Assembly: GCF_963676685.1 (NCBI RefSeq) | Contig: NC_092346.1 | Span: forward strand, 91,918,255-91,982,254 | Reading direction: 5' to 3' | Source: Mytilus edulis | Taxonomy: Eukaryota; Mollusca; Bivalvia; Mytilida; Mytilidae | Length of the DNA stretch: 64,000 bases | Shown here: in pieces, positions 11,903 to 22,283 of the stretch | Layout of the letters: each line of letters starts with the position of its first letter | Position numbering within the stretch: position 1 is the first letter of the stretch | Made by a program: the position numbers and the translations under genes | The notes under the pieces: model-generated | Told to the model about the DNA's origin: nothing | Seen by the model: the letters and a program-made list of their open reading frames with translations, nothing else | Database searches by the model: none

Positions 11903-12150
11903 TGTTTTGCAAAAGAGGGACAAAAGATACCAAAGGACCAGTCAAACTCATAAATCTAAAACAAACTGACGACGCCATGACTAAAAATGAAAAAGACAAA
12001 CAAACAACAGCACACATGACACAACATAGAAAACTAATGAATAAACAACACGAACCCCACCAAAAATCTAGGGGTGATCTCAAATGCTCCGGAAGGGTAA
12101 GCAGATCCTGCTCCACATGTGGCACCCGTCGTTTTGCAACATTTGGGTCT
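11903..12150 (-). mobile_element. Penelope-like 3' tail, second minus-strand copy
   Basis: A copy of the same 3' tail (AAGAGGGACAAAAGATACCA to TCCACATGTGGCACCCGTCG) abuts the truncated 5' side of the copy at 10500-11895, so the two lie head to tail. Either the tail was inserted here or the copies are tandem. The sequence alone does not decide. Confidence 0.7.
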
Positions 12151-12592
12151 TTAAAGATTGACGTAGCATTCAACATTATCAGTTTGTTTCCGAGTTATGA
12201 ATTTAACCATACCGTTGGTACCTTCTGTCTCTCGTTTGGCTTTTTATATATATTGTATTAATAACAATTCTTTAATCATCCAATAAACTGCTCTCATAAT
12301 GATTATTGAATAAAGTCAAATATTTGTTTCAAAATTAATAGTTTTCACTAAATAAAGGTTTACCATGAAAGTAGATTCATAATAGCTAGGGATATGATCT
12401 GGAATAAGATATTTACGAAGTAAAGTCTTCTCGAAATAATGTATAACTAGAAACAAATTAAAGAAAAAGAAACACATGAAAATACACAATCAAACTTTAT
12501 TAACAAAATCACAAACAAACATAAGGTGACGAAGAATTATTCAAATATAAAACAGATACTGTACTTCAAATATATAATTTGCATTTAATGGT

Positions 12593-12598
12593 TTTATT
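12593..12598 (-). promoter_or_regulatory. Poly(A) signal of gene B
   Basis: Minus-strand AATAAA about 75 nt after the gene B stop codon. Confidence 0.55.
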
Positions 12599-12670
12599 CA
12601 TTTTTATATTGATTTGTCATGAAAACAAGCGTCCACTTATATATTAACTACGTAATCCTCTACTTCACAG

Positions 12671-13412
12671 TCATCCTCCATTTTTGTTCAGTCCAAAAGG
12701 TCCGCGATTGACTCGAGAAAACCCCTGAAATAAGAATTATAACTGATTACTCTGAAACTAACACAGCCTTTGATGTTATTAATTTAATAACATCGGTATA
12801 ATTTTAACAGGTTTAGGTTTGAGTTTTAAAGTTTTTAAGTTTAGGTAAGAGTAGGAGTAATACACATGGTAATTTCCCACCGTGAAAACGAAAACAAAAA
12901 GATTCGTTGAACAAGATTGATCGAATGTGAGCATGAGACAGTCTTTACAAATAGCTCACAATAGTTTAATATAAATTGATAAACACATATTGAATTGAAA
13001 AATAATCACAATTTTATCAATGGTTCGGCGAAAACGAGAAAAACAATCGAGTTGAGATGACCAACGATAATCTGTTTATCTATATTTTACCCATGACGAC
13101 GTTGTCAATTTCATATCTATTTTATTAGCAACGCCACGTGCCTTCATAGTTTCTAGCGATAATTTTCCATCTCAAGCGAGTAGCATTATATGAAAAGTTA
13201 TCACAAAAAAAGATCTAAAGAAAAATGTGGTATGCCGAAACGTACATTTATTATCACCCTCCCATGTATTTGCGAGATAGCGATTCAAATTTAAAGTTTT
13301 CGGGAATATACAAATGTCTGAAAATTATGCGCATTAAAGACGAATTATGCATTAATTGAAATGAAAAAAAATAACAGTAATGAAATAAATAATAATAATA
13401 ATAATAATAATG

Positions 13413-13497
<85 letters not shown>

Positions 13498-13524
13498 TAA
13501 GAATAATAATAAAAATAATAATTA

Positions 13525-13583
<59 letters not shown>

Positions 13584-16101
13584 ATAATAATAATAATAAT
13601 AGAAAAAAAAATAATAATAATAAAAACAACAATAATAATAATGATAATAATAATAGTAATAAAAAAAATAATAAACAATTAAAAATTATAAAAAAGATCT
13701 CGTTTACGACAACCAATGACAACCCTCTGTCAGGGAAAAGACATTGATATGTGATAGGGTTATATTTACAAACAATTCTTGTATAAGACCCTTCAAATGA
13801 ATCCTAAAATTGTAACAGAGTTAATAAATGATTAATTTTAAATCACAAATTCATAGTTAAGCAGTGCATTGTTTACCTGTGCTTTTGTAGGCAGTGCTTG
13901 CATCATTTGATAGGCATCAATAACAGGATGCACCATATCTACATTGGTGTCAGGATTTCCACCGTCTGCCATAGATCCATATGAAGGCTGCAATAAAAAT
14001 ATAAATGAAACGATATACAACTATATATGATTAAAATCTAAGCAATTATTAAAAAAAAAAAAGTTTATATTCTGTTTTACAAATATTTTTGGCATATCCC
14101 TTGTTATTATGAATCTTCTTTCATGGAAAACCTTTATTAAGCGAACATAATAATCTATTGACCCAGTATTTTGTTAGTGCATGTATCAAAAAAAGTTTTT
14201 TCGGGCACATGCAGATATATACTGAATAAACTCATCATATATACCCGAATTAAATTTTGTATTTACACCAGACTCGCGTTTCGTCTACAAAAGACTCATC
14301 AGTGACGTTCGAACTAAAAACAGTTAAAAAGGCAAAATCAATTATGAAGTTGAAGAGCATTCAGGATAGCAATTCCGAAAGGTTTACAGCTAAGGTAATC
14401 TATTCCTGAGGTAGAAAAGCCTTATTGTTTAAAATGTTTAAAAAGTTTTGAAACAGTTAATTTATAAATATGACCGTATCAATGATCATTCATGTCAGCA
14501 CAAGTGCTGACTACTGGGATGATGATACTTTCAGGGAAATAAAAGTCCACCAGCAGTGACATCGACCCAGTGGTAATTAAACTCATCATAGATACCAGTA
14601 TTATATTTTGTATTTACGACATAGTCTACAAAAGACTCACAAGTGACGTTCGAATCCAAAAACGTTAAAAAGGCTAAATCAAGTATGAAGTTAAGAGCAT
14701 TGAGAACCAACATTCACAAATATTTTTCCAAATACAGCTAAGATAAGCTATTCATGAGGAAAAAAGCCTTAGCATTTCAAAAAATTAAAAGTTTTATAAA
14801 CAGTCAATTCATAAATATGACCAAATCAATGATGACAAGTGCTGACTACTGGGCTGGTGATATCCTCGCGGAATTATAACTCCACTAGCAGTGGCATCGA
14901 CCCAGCGGTTGTAAATAATCTCAGCATAGACACCAGAATTAAGAAAGTGCTAAAATTTCAGTACTAATGCCGATTATTTTCCATTATAACAAATGAAATA
15001 TTTCGTCTGATTTAATTAATATGATGTTCCATAAACATACCTTTCTTTTTATTTGTTAAATTTGCACATTCCAGAATATATAAATTCATGTAATACTGTT
15101 TTCTAAAATAGAGAATGGAAATGGGTGATATGTCAGAGAGACAACAACCCGATCAAAGAGCAGATAACAGCAGAAGGCCATCAATTTGGTTTTTCAACGC
15201 AGCGTGAAAATCCCACACCCAGGGTGTCCGTTTCTTGCAAAAGTTTAAACGAAAAGAAAAAAACAAACTGAACAGATGAGTAGATAATCCAATAAAAAGC
15301 ATACTTTCAGGAAATTCCAAAGATAAAAAGAGCAAAAAATTAAAGAAAATGAACAGAGAATGTGTGCGATAACAATGAATATCAGGATTAAATGTATGAA
15401 ATACCCTTTTTAATAAACGAATAGTGATGCAGATTTCGTATCGCAAGAATTTTACATATTTCTTGCAAAAAAACCCACCAAATTGTAGACACAAAACTTC
15501 TTTGAAGACACAAGCACAACAAGTAAACACAATCGCTGTTAAAAAAAACCAAAAAACCAAAACAGAAACATATTGGACCCATCAATTAAACATAAATTGT
15601 TATGATTTTTAACATATGTCAATAAAGCTACAGAACAAACAAATCAGAGCTTCCTTCATGAAAATGTGCTGGATTCTCCGTTTGTAAGTCGAAGAGAAAA
15701 TAATCAAAAAAATTGTATAAGGTTTTGAGTATTCTGTTTAGTTTCGATGTTACATAACGAAATACAACTGTTTTTAAGATATTAACACTAAATAAAACCT
15801 GTAAAACAAATCATTCATTTTTTTTATTTTAATGTTTTTGTCACATTGAAGTCTCCCATAACATAACGTTTCGCAGTGAAAATTGTAAAGAATTTTACAA
15901 TTTCTATGTAAGGAAAATAAAAAATAAAATTAATTGTTGGCGCATGCATGGAAAATATATTGCTCCTAATAACTTTTACTATTATTCTTCTAAATTAAAA
16001 GAGAATGTTTTATCAATATAACTTACATAATAAGGATATCCTTCACAAAACGCAATTACAAAAAGAAATGTTACGATTGATAAACCACATTTAGTCGTCA
16101 T
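12671..16101 (-). CDS. Secreted prepropeptide gene B (complete, 79 aa, 3 exons)
   Basis: Exon 1 is 16027-16101: a 25-codon signal peptide that begins MTTKCGLSIVTFLFVIAFCE and ends YPYY, followed by GTAAGT. Exon 2 is 13877-13987: 37 codons starting PSYGSMADGGNPDTN, between TTGCAG and GTAAAC. Exon 3 is 12671-12724: 17 residues, GFSRVNRGPFGLNKNGG, then TGA, after TTTCAG. All introns are phase 0 (2.04 kb and 1.15 kb). The predicted product is small and secreted, with a propeptide and a short C-terminal peptide that may be released after the basic residues at SR or NR. The last exon shares the NRG-x-F-x-L-N pattern with gene E. There are no cysteines in the mature part. The family is not recognised; neuropeptide-like or antimicrobial roles are both possible. 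Intron 1 holds a retrozyme dimer and intron 2 a long microsatellite. Confidence 0.75.
13384..13680. repeat. Trinucleotide microsatellite (AAT)n and (CTA)n
   Basis: Long AAT runs from about 13388 to 13500, a pure CTA run of about 18 units at 13526-13582, then further AAT/AAC runs. It lies in intron 2 of gene B. Open frames across it (poly-Asn, poly-Ile) are artefacts of the repeat. Confidence 0.95.
14214..14940 (-). mobile_element. Retrozyme-type repeat dimer (subfamily B)
   Basis: Two minus-sense units of about 355 bp in tandem. Each carries the GACATCGACCCAG..CCACCAGCAGTG block and the CTACTGGG block. The first also has a GTCAGCAC..GTGCTGAC hairpin. The ribozyme site at the left end is intact (see 14264-14310). 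The internal one at 14615-14660 has lost the GAAA strand (ACGACATAGTCTACAAAAGA) and is dead. It lies in intron 1 of gene B on the same strand as the gene, so it would be transcribed within the pre-mRNA. Confidence 0.75.
14264..14310 (-). ncRNA. Hammerhead ribozyme, core intact
   Basis: Minus strand: stem I strand GAACGUCA, core CUGAUGA, stem II GUCUUUUGUAGAC, core GAAA, then a short stem III A-C/G-U closed by a GCGA tetraloop (a GNRA loop), and the cleavage triplet GUC. Stem I 3' strand UGGUGU pairs with ACGUCA through Watson-Crick and G-U pairs. Predicted cut is between 14271 and 14270. All conserved core positions are present, so self-cleavage is plausible. Confidence 0.75.
15100..15240 (-). 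repeat. Dispersed short repeat, R3b type
   Basis: It shares GAGAATGGAAATGGG, GACAACAACCCGA and GCAGAAGGCC with the inverted copy at 19960-20110, so it is a dispersed repeat of about 140 bp. It contains no gene. Confidence 0.55.
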
Positions 16102-16151
16102 GATTGTGTGCAACTTTAGAAAGAACTGGTAATCCTATTTTTTGACATTCA

Positions 16152-16159
16152 ATATTATA
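16152..16159 (-). promoter_or_regulatory. TATA box of gene B
   Basis: Minus-strand TATAATAT lies 33 nt upstream of a CCAGTT start-like site (A at 16127). This is the same TATA-to-start spacing as in genes C and D. The start codon follows 26 nt later. Confidence 0.5.
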
Positions 16160-16339
16160 ACCTAATCAACAAAACACAATTAACGAATGACAAAAAAAAA
16201 TTAGTAAAAAAAATCAGAAAGTGCCATTTACGGCAAATGTTAATATGTCTGCTAACAGCTGTTCCGTATTATTTGTGACATTTTGGAAATTCATATCACA
16301 CAAATGAAAATTTATGACAGATACATGATTTATCTGAAA

Positions 16340-16505
16340 TAGAAGATGTGATATGATACCTAATGAGACGACTCTTCACGAGAGACTAAATGAGACAGAA
16401 ACTAACAACTATAGGTCACCGCAAAGCCTTCAAAAATGCGCAAACACCAACCACACAGTCAGCTATTAAAGGTCCCGAAATGACAAATGTAAAACAATTC
16501 ACAAA
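16340..16505 (-). repeat. Dispersed short repeat, R3 type
   Basis: Minus-sense copy of the family whose plus-sense end reads AGTTGTCTCATT..ATCATACCACATCTTC. Other copies lie at 17500, 18935, 25178, 30225, 41085, 42700 and 56925. Confidence 0.6.
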
Positions 16506-16654
16506 AAAAAATAAAATAAAAACAATTACGTAACACAGCAACAAACAGTCACCTCTGAATTAAAGACTCTTGAATTGGGACAAGCACATAAATACCGAAT
16601 ATGGCGGTGTTAAACATGTAAGCGGGTTCCCGACCCTCAACTTATCTGGTACCG

Positions 16655-16850
16655 TGGTGTAAAAGAGGGGTGAAAGATACAAGAGGGACAGTCAAACTCA
16701 TGGATTGAAAATAATCTAACAACGCCATGGCGAAAAAACCAAAAGACAATCAGTCAAAAATAGTACGGAATACACATAGAAAACTAAAGACTAATCAACA
16801 CGAACCACACCAAAAACTGGGGGTGATCACAGGTGCACAGGAAGTATTAC
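16655..16850 (-). mobile_element. Solo Penelope-like 3' tail
   Basis: Starts AAAGAGGGGTGAAAGATACA and runs through AACGCCATGGCGAAAAAACC and CACCAAAAACTGGGGGTGAT, matching the 3' tail of the RT element. The RT part is missing, as expected of a 5'-truncated copy. Confidence 0.7.
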
Positions 16851-17499
16851 AGTACAACATAAGAATGAACTTAAAATTCAGTTGAAAAAGGCTTAACTCA
16901 TCAGATGGGTACACATAGATATACATCTAGGAAAACACAGAATGAACATGGCCAGGTACTTGTGCATCCCAACCACAAAAAGACACTAAGTACAGATCTT
17001 AGGGCACTTGCAGTTACTGGCAGTTGGTTCAAAGCCAAAATTAACTACTAAAAAACCATGCATCTTTGACATTTTCAATCATTACACATCCAACATCCAA
17101 TGGCTTTAGTTTAAAGAAGTCATAAACAGTCAGTGAAAACCATGACCTTGTGCAATGCCAAGATACAGATATCGACTGATTGTAGATCCGTGAATGTGTA
17201 AATGTATATTTGTTTTTACATTGTATCATAGATCAACATTATTTGTTCAGTCTATGCTCACTTGTGTTGATAAGTCGTTTGATTGAGTAAAGCCTATTCA
17301 ATTGACATTTTATAGACTAGTGTGTCTTTTTATGTTGTATATTGTGTCTTACTATGTTGTGAGGTTAAACTATTGTTTCATATATTTTATTGTTTCAAAA
17401 AAGGGCGAAGGTTGGTACCTATTAAAACGTTTAAATCCGCTGCATTTGTTTTCACCTGTTCTAAGTCAGGAATCTGTTGTTTTTGTTGATGTGGTTCAT
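16851..17499. other. Possible old repeat, unclassified
   Basis: Around 17040-17230 the sequence has a mixed, less AT-rich texture (AACCATGACCTTGTGCAATG and neighbours) that looks like part of a dispersed repeat. I see no second copy here, so the class is unknown. Confidence 0.25.
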
Positions 17500-17735
17500 C
17501 ACTGTTTCTCGTTTCTCGTTTTTCATATAGATTAGACCGTTAGTTTTACCGTCTGAATGGTTTTATACTAATAATTTTTGGCGCCCTTTATAGCTTGCTG
17601 TTCTGTGTGAGCCAAGGCTAAGTGTTGACGACCGTACTTTGACCTATAATGGTTTATTTTTACAAATTGTGACTTGGATGGAGAGTTGTCTCATTGGCAT
17701 TCATAAAACATCTTCTAACATCGATATAACAACAA
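17500..17735 (+). repeat. Dispersed short repeat, R3 type
   Basis: Plus-sense copy with TAGACCGTTAGTTTTACCGT, CCCTTTATAGCTTGCTGTTC and the terminal GAGTTGTCTCATTGGCATTC. It matches the inverse of 25178-25380 closely. Confidence 0.65.
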
Positions 17736-18585
17736 TATTTAGTTTGCTTTTCATTTACTAATAACAAAATATTAATACCAATACTTTTTCTATACGGACA
17801 AACAACAGTCTTTAACATATTGTCTATAGGGACAAACGACAGTGATGGAGGCGTTGTCTCTGGGGACAACAATCTATATATCATAAGGTTGGACAAGCCT
17901 TTAGCAACATGATACTGAGGAAGGCGACCAGTTGCTGTCTAATGTTCAGTAGCAAATCAAAATAATATTTATGACTATCAATCAAGTTTTGCTATGGTGA
18001 CTGCGTGCTATGTTTAAGCAGAGACATATAATACACATATTTTATCAAATGTCTTTTGTTTAGAGTATTGTAATGGCATGCCCCAATGGACTCGGTGATA
18101 AACAATTGGATTCAATAGAGATCATTGATTGACATATGATACTAATTTAATGTCCTGATTCCTGAAAAAACCGCTTATTTACGTGAATCGTTAGATAATT
18201 GATCAATGAAATTTATATTCTTTGAAACAAAACAACTAAAAAGTGTTGTAAAACCCTTTAAATACTCTGTGAGATATAATAACAATTTCTGGAACCATAA
18301 CAAGTCCTTATATAATCTAGGTGTTAATTTGGAAATATGTTGAAAGAATGTACGGATAACTTGTTTCGAAATTGTGTCTTCACACTTACAACAACGCTGT
18401 CAAAGACGCACCCATAAGTGATCAACAGGAGTACTAAACTAACAGGTTCAATCAATATCGCAATACAATTCGTCCCCTTGAGGCACAACAAAAATAGGTT
18501 GTTTCAGGAGAAATGCTAATTAATACTTGTTCAAAAAGCAACAGTTATAAAATGAGGGAAATAATAATTAAGATATTTTAACTTC
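17736..18585. other. Intergenic DNA, nothing recognised
   Basis: No gene, RNA or repeat could be supported in this AT-rich stretch. Confidence 0.4.
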
Positions 18586-18712
18586 AACTTTGTACTTGTT
18601 TGGCTTTATAACTATTTTGATATGAGCGTCACTGATGAGTCTTATGTAGACGAAACGCGCGTATGGCGTACTAAATTATAATCCTGGTACTTTTGATAAC
18701 TATTAGTTACAA
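18586..18712 (+). mobile_element. Solo retrozyme fragment carrying an intact ribozyme (subfamily A)
   Basis: The copy is only about 127 bp: CTTCAACTTTGTACTTGTTT, the GGCTTTATAA segment, the hammerhead motif, then ATTATAATCCTGGTACTTTT and the shared 3' end TTGATAACTATT. The 5' part of the 354-bp unit is missing, as expected from incomplete reverse transcription. Confidence 0.75.
18624..18670 (+). ncRNA. Hammerhead ribozyme, core intact, GUA cleavage site
   Basis: GAGCGTCA, CTGATGA, stem II GTCTTATGTAGAC, GAAA, then ACGCGCGT and A at position 17, followed by stem I 3' strand TGGCGT. Predicted cut is after 18663. The usual GUC has become GUA, which still fits the N-U-H rule. Stem III is the palindrome ACGCGCGT, either a 2-bp stem with a GCGC loop or an intermolecular duplex. 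Confidence 0.72.
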
Positions 18713-18934
18713 ATACATAGCGCACTTTTTGTAACTAATCATTACAATAAAATCGTACTAGCACAGAATCAAGTAAGCTTTTTTGTCGCTCTGTTCTACC
18801 ATCAACACTTTTCTCCAAATAAAACTCTTGATAAAGTATGACATAACATTTAGTTTTGTTTATATGATCTTAACCTCACTCGCCACAACAAATGTTCAAA
18901 ATATTGATACAACATGCTATTCATTTTTTTTACA

Positions 18935-19125
18935 TAAATTCGGCCGGTAGTTTTCTCGTTTGAATTGTTTTACATTGTCTTATCGGGGCCTTTTATAGAT
19001 GACTATGCGGTATGGGCTTTGCTTATTGTTGAAGGCCGTTCGGTGACCTATAGTTGTTAATGTCTGTGTCATTTTGGTTTCTTGTGGATAGTTGTCTCAT
19101 TTGCAATCATACCACATCTTCTTTT
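18935..19125 (+). repeat. Dispersed short repeat, R3 type
   Basis: Carries the TTTTATAGATGACTATGCGG and ATTGTTGAAGGCCGTTCGGT segments and ends in ATCATACCACATCTTC. Closely similar to 30225-30372. Confidence 0.65.
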
Positions 19126-19565
19126 TTATACACTATTTGAAAAGTACCCTTTTTATCATAAAAAAAGAAGACTCCAAGGATTCAGACTGAACTTGAAAAT
19201 ATATATGCTAAGCCTGCAAATGATACAATGCATTTACTCGAATGACATGTCAGCACATATTTCTGATTTAGATATACAAATTACAATCAGGTACTACTGT
19301 GCAAACTGACGGAATTACACGCTATCAGCCAACGGAACAATTGGAAATAATTGCTAGATTCCCGACCTGATAAGGTTATTTTTCAATAATGTTTTTGGGA
19401 TAAAACGTGTTTCATAAGTCGGTCAAATTACCACTTGAATGACAGTTGTTTATATTGAAAACAATGTTTGAGTAACACAAACAAAACAACATATATGTAC
19501 GTTAATGTGACAATAATTGGAACCCTGATGCCAAAACTGTGTAAACATACAACACAACTGACTTT

Positions 19566-19921
19566 TAATACACCTAATCGCTATTTATTCCATTCCGGAT
19601 AAGTTCTAAAATTACACAACTTTTTCATCCAGTTGAAGCTATCTGGGACCCTGTTTAAACAATTCACCATGCATGATACTTTTTAATGAGACCTGTTTAA
19701 ACTACCGTAAATACTTCAAACAAAATATTTTTTTACTTCAATTTTAATTTCGAAAAAAGTGGATCATACTATAACAAAGTTTCTTGATGATCACTTTCTA
19801 AGGTTTTTTCTCCCTCAGCTCACTACTGATGACCTCCATTTTTCGGCCGGTGACCCAAAACAGGAAGTTGTATAAATGACTGTTTTTCCCGGAATGGACT
19901 AAATAGCGATAAGGTGTATTA
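19566..19921. mobile_element. 356-bp MITE with 33-bp terminal inverted repeats
   Basis: The left end TAATACACCTAATCGCTATT (continuing TATTCCATTCCGG) is the inverted copy of the right end CCGGAATGGACTAAATAGCG (continuing ATAAGGTGTATTA), with only about two mismatches in 33 bp. The interior is non-coding. No clear target duplication; the family is not assigned. Confidence 0.75.
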
Positions 19922-19959
19922 TTCAAACAAGCATACTTTTTTTCTTTGATAGTTTATAT

Positions 19960-20110
19960 TTGTTTAGGGGCCAGTTGAAGGACGCCTCCGGGTGCGGGAA
20001 TTTCTCGCTACATTGAAGACCTGTTGGTGACCTTCTGCTGTTGTTTTTTATTTGGTCGGGTTGTTGTCTCTTTGACACATTCCCCATTTCCATTCTCAAC
20101 TTTATTGATA
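19960..20110 (+). repeat. Dispersed short repeat, R3b type
   Basis: GAAGACCTGTTGGTGACCTT, GGTCGGGTTGTTGTCTCTTT and ATTCCCCATTTCCATTCTCA are the inverse of the copy at 15100-15240. Confidence 0.6.
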
Positions 20111-20439
20111 AAGATGCTGATAAAAAGTGTTTGTTTTTGATAGTTCATAAAATACAATGCTAAAGAAATAGAAACAACGTTGTACAAACTGTTTTGTATC
20201 CCAGTTGCTCACCATGACCCAACTTCACTAGAAACAGAGTCAAAAGGACAATGGCGGAATGCAAAACTACCGAGTCACGACAAAAGTAATACAACCAAAA
20301 GGAACACTACCACGAAAATAAATAACGGACAAACAAAAGCGAAAAGTGTGGATAGTTAATGGAAGTAACTTATCAATATTCAATGTACCTGTTCACATTT
20401 GGTTCCTTTTCCTCTGCATTCAACAACAGATGTTGCCTA

Positions 20440-20580
20440 CTGATCACTTGTTCTTCAAGTCAGGAATATGACATTTGTTATCTATTCGTTTGATGTGTTT
20501 GAGTTTTTGATTTTTCCATTTGCTTTGGGACTTTAGGATGTTCTTCGGAGTCCATTATTTTTATATATTTTACTTTTTCG
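20440..20580 (+). repeat. Dispersed short repeat, R4 type
   Basis: AAGTCAGGAATATGACATTT followed by GTTTGATGTGTTTGAGTTTT and a GGGACTTTAGGATGTTCTTC segment. The same family, in one orientation or the other, recurs at 26040, 32012, 44585, 57180, 60395 and 63845. Confidence 0.6.
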
Positions 20581-20789
20581 ATGTAGCTTGTTTTAATTTT
20601 CGGGCTCATTCAAACAAGATGTGTAGACATATATCACAAAGCAATACATTTTGTAGCAAATGGTTCCATTTTTGTGACGAAAAATAAATTGTGGATTATT
20701 TCGTTAAGATTGGGTTTTAATTTTTCATGTGTTTGGTGGTGTAAAGGCTGGAAAATTGAAGATTTTGATGGAACTAACTTAAAATAACC

Positions 20790-20996
20790 TTAATTTAAAG
20801 TTTTCCATAATTTCTCACGAAACCACATATGATAAATGCCACGACGTGAGCAAACAATGTCACAGTATTGCTTAAATCCTGCTGTCACTGCGGACAATAT
20901 TTTGTTAAATAAAAAAAAAATCATTTGTAGAAAATGCAGCTTACCCGGCAATGTACCGTTGTTTGTACGGAGCGTTCTACTAGGTATTTCATACAA
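20790..20996 (-). mobile_element. Penelope-like RT fragment (N-terminal part of RT)
   Basis: The minus-strand frame reads NNGTLPGKLHF, then FNKILSAVTAGFKQYCDIVC and SRRGIYHMWF. This matches the ILSAIKAGLQSYCETAYSRG block of the 10500-11895 copy. It is well diverged and isolated, so an old fragment. Confidence 0.65.
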
Positions 20997-21631
20997 ACAA
21001 GCTATGTCCTCAGTTTGTTTTCAATGAAATATTTAATACTGCCATGAATGACTTGTGTTTTACCAGATGTCATCTTTATCAAATGATACACGTTTGGACG
21101 TAGGAATACCAGATTGTCAATTTAATTCTTACATCAGATTCCTGACTTTGGTCTGGTGCAAACAAATTCAGCGGGTTTAAACGTTTTCACAGTTACCAAC
21201 CTTCACTCTTATTTAAATTAAAATGAAACATCACAACAAAAAAAGACATGATGTCTTTTTACTGAATTTGACATTGTGGAGGATTTTGTATTCTCATGGT
21301 AGAGTATGCATGCATCGTAAAGGCTGTTACTTTGTCGACGCAACCGATCTTACTCCATTCGATGTTCATAGGACTCCCTCAGTTTGTTTTTTGCCGTATA
21401 TATAACAATTGATGGAATGAGTATTGGTTGAGAACTTAATTAAAAAGTACACAGTAAGTTGATTTGATTTGATTGTTCGATTGTGTGCATGAGTAATCGA
21501 CTATTATGTGTGTATTTCATTGTTTTGTTGTTTAGATAATTGATTTATGTTTGTTTCGTAAATAATATTGTCTTGATTTGATGAACAAAACCTCAGGTAG
21601 CTTTTGATATTTCTTATTGAATTATGTATCT

Positions 21632-22076
21632 GTTGGAAACTTATAGGGAAAACGGTACTATTACATTTTCCCAGCATTAGGTTGGCCTTTTGTGTACCCA
21701 AGACAGGTGAAGGATTGTGATTGGATGTAAGGGTACACTATTTTTTTTTTTATCTATGAATAACTGCAGTGTGTAAATTTACAATATAAATTTTAAAACC
21801 TATTGAAATATTTTCTAGATAATTATTCTAAAAGGCTTCCAAAATTTAATGAATTTGGTGTAAAATGACGGTGGGCATGGGTAACATAATGAAGCTCCGT
21901 TAGAAATTGGTCATGATACTATTTTACTTCAATTTTCAAAATAGAGTAATAAAGTACTAACACCACACATAACTGTTTTATCCAGGTTTTTATCATAAAA
22001 ACTGGTAAATTTAGAAAATGTTAGTATTTTCGCCTATGGCAGAATAAATAGTACCGTTTTCCCTATAAGTTCCAAC
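21632..22076. mobile_element. 445-bp inverted-repeat element, copy 1
   Basis: Terminal inverted repeats of about 30 bp: GTTGGAAACTTATAGGGAAA (continuing ACGGTACTATT) at the left, and its inverse at the right with a single indel. A direct second copy lies at 22488-22933. The interior is non-coding. Confidence 0.82.
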
Positions 22077-22177
22077 TCTGATTGAAATATAATTTGTATA
22101 TTTAGCATTAAATGGTAAGGTTTCACTATAAATAATTGGAAAAAATATAAAAAAATGCACATATAATTTTTGTCGCT

Positions 22178-22183
22178 TTTATT
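22178..22183 (-). promoter_or_regulatory. Poly(A) signal of gene E
   Basis: Minus-strand AATAAA about 100 nt downstream of the gene E stop. Another AATAAA lies only a few nt after the stop and is less likely to be used. Confidence 0.45.
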
Positions 22184-22283
22184 ACTTCGTATCGTCCCTT
22201 TAGTTCGTGGAGTTAAGTTATTTCAAGTCTTCACTGACGTATTTCAAACACTCGTCATAATCATCGTCGATTTCTCTTTATTA

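Noticed and set aside
10500-12176. Repeated small protein beginning MPHVEQDLLTLPEHLRSPL in many places
   Set aside because: It is a chance open frame in the 3' tail of the Penelope-like family. It occurs wherever the tail does and has no independent start or conservation pattern.
13361-13747. Open frames of poly-Asn, poly-Ile, poly-Ser and poly-Thr on both strands
   Set aside because: They are translations of the AAT/CTA microsatellite in intron 2 of gene B, not proteins.
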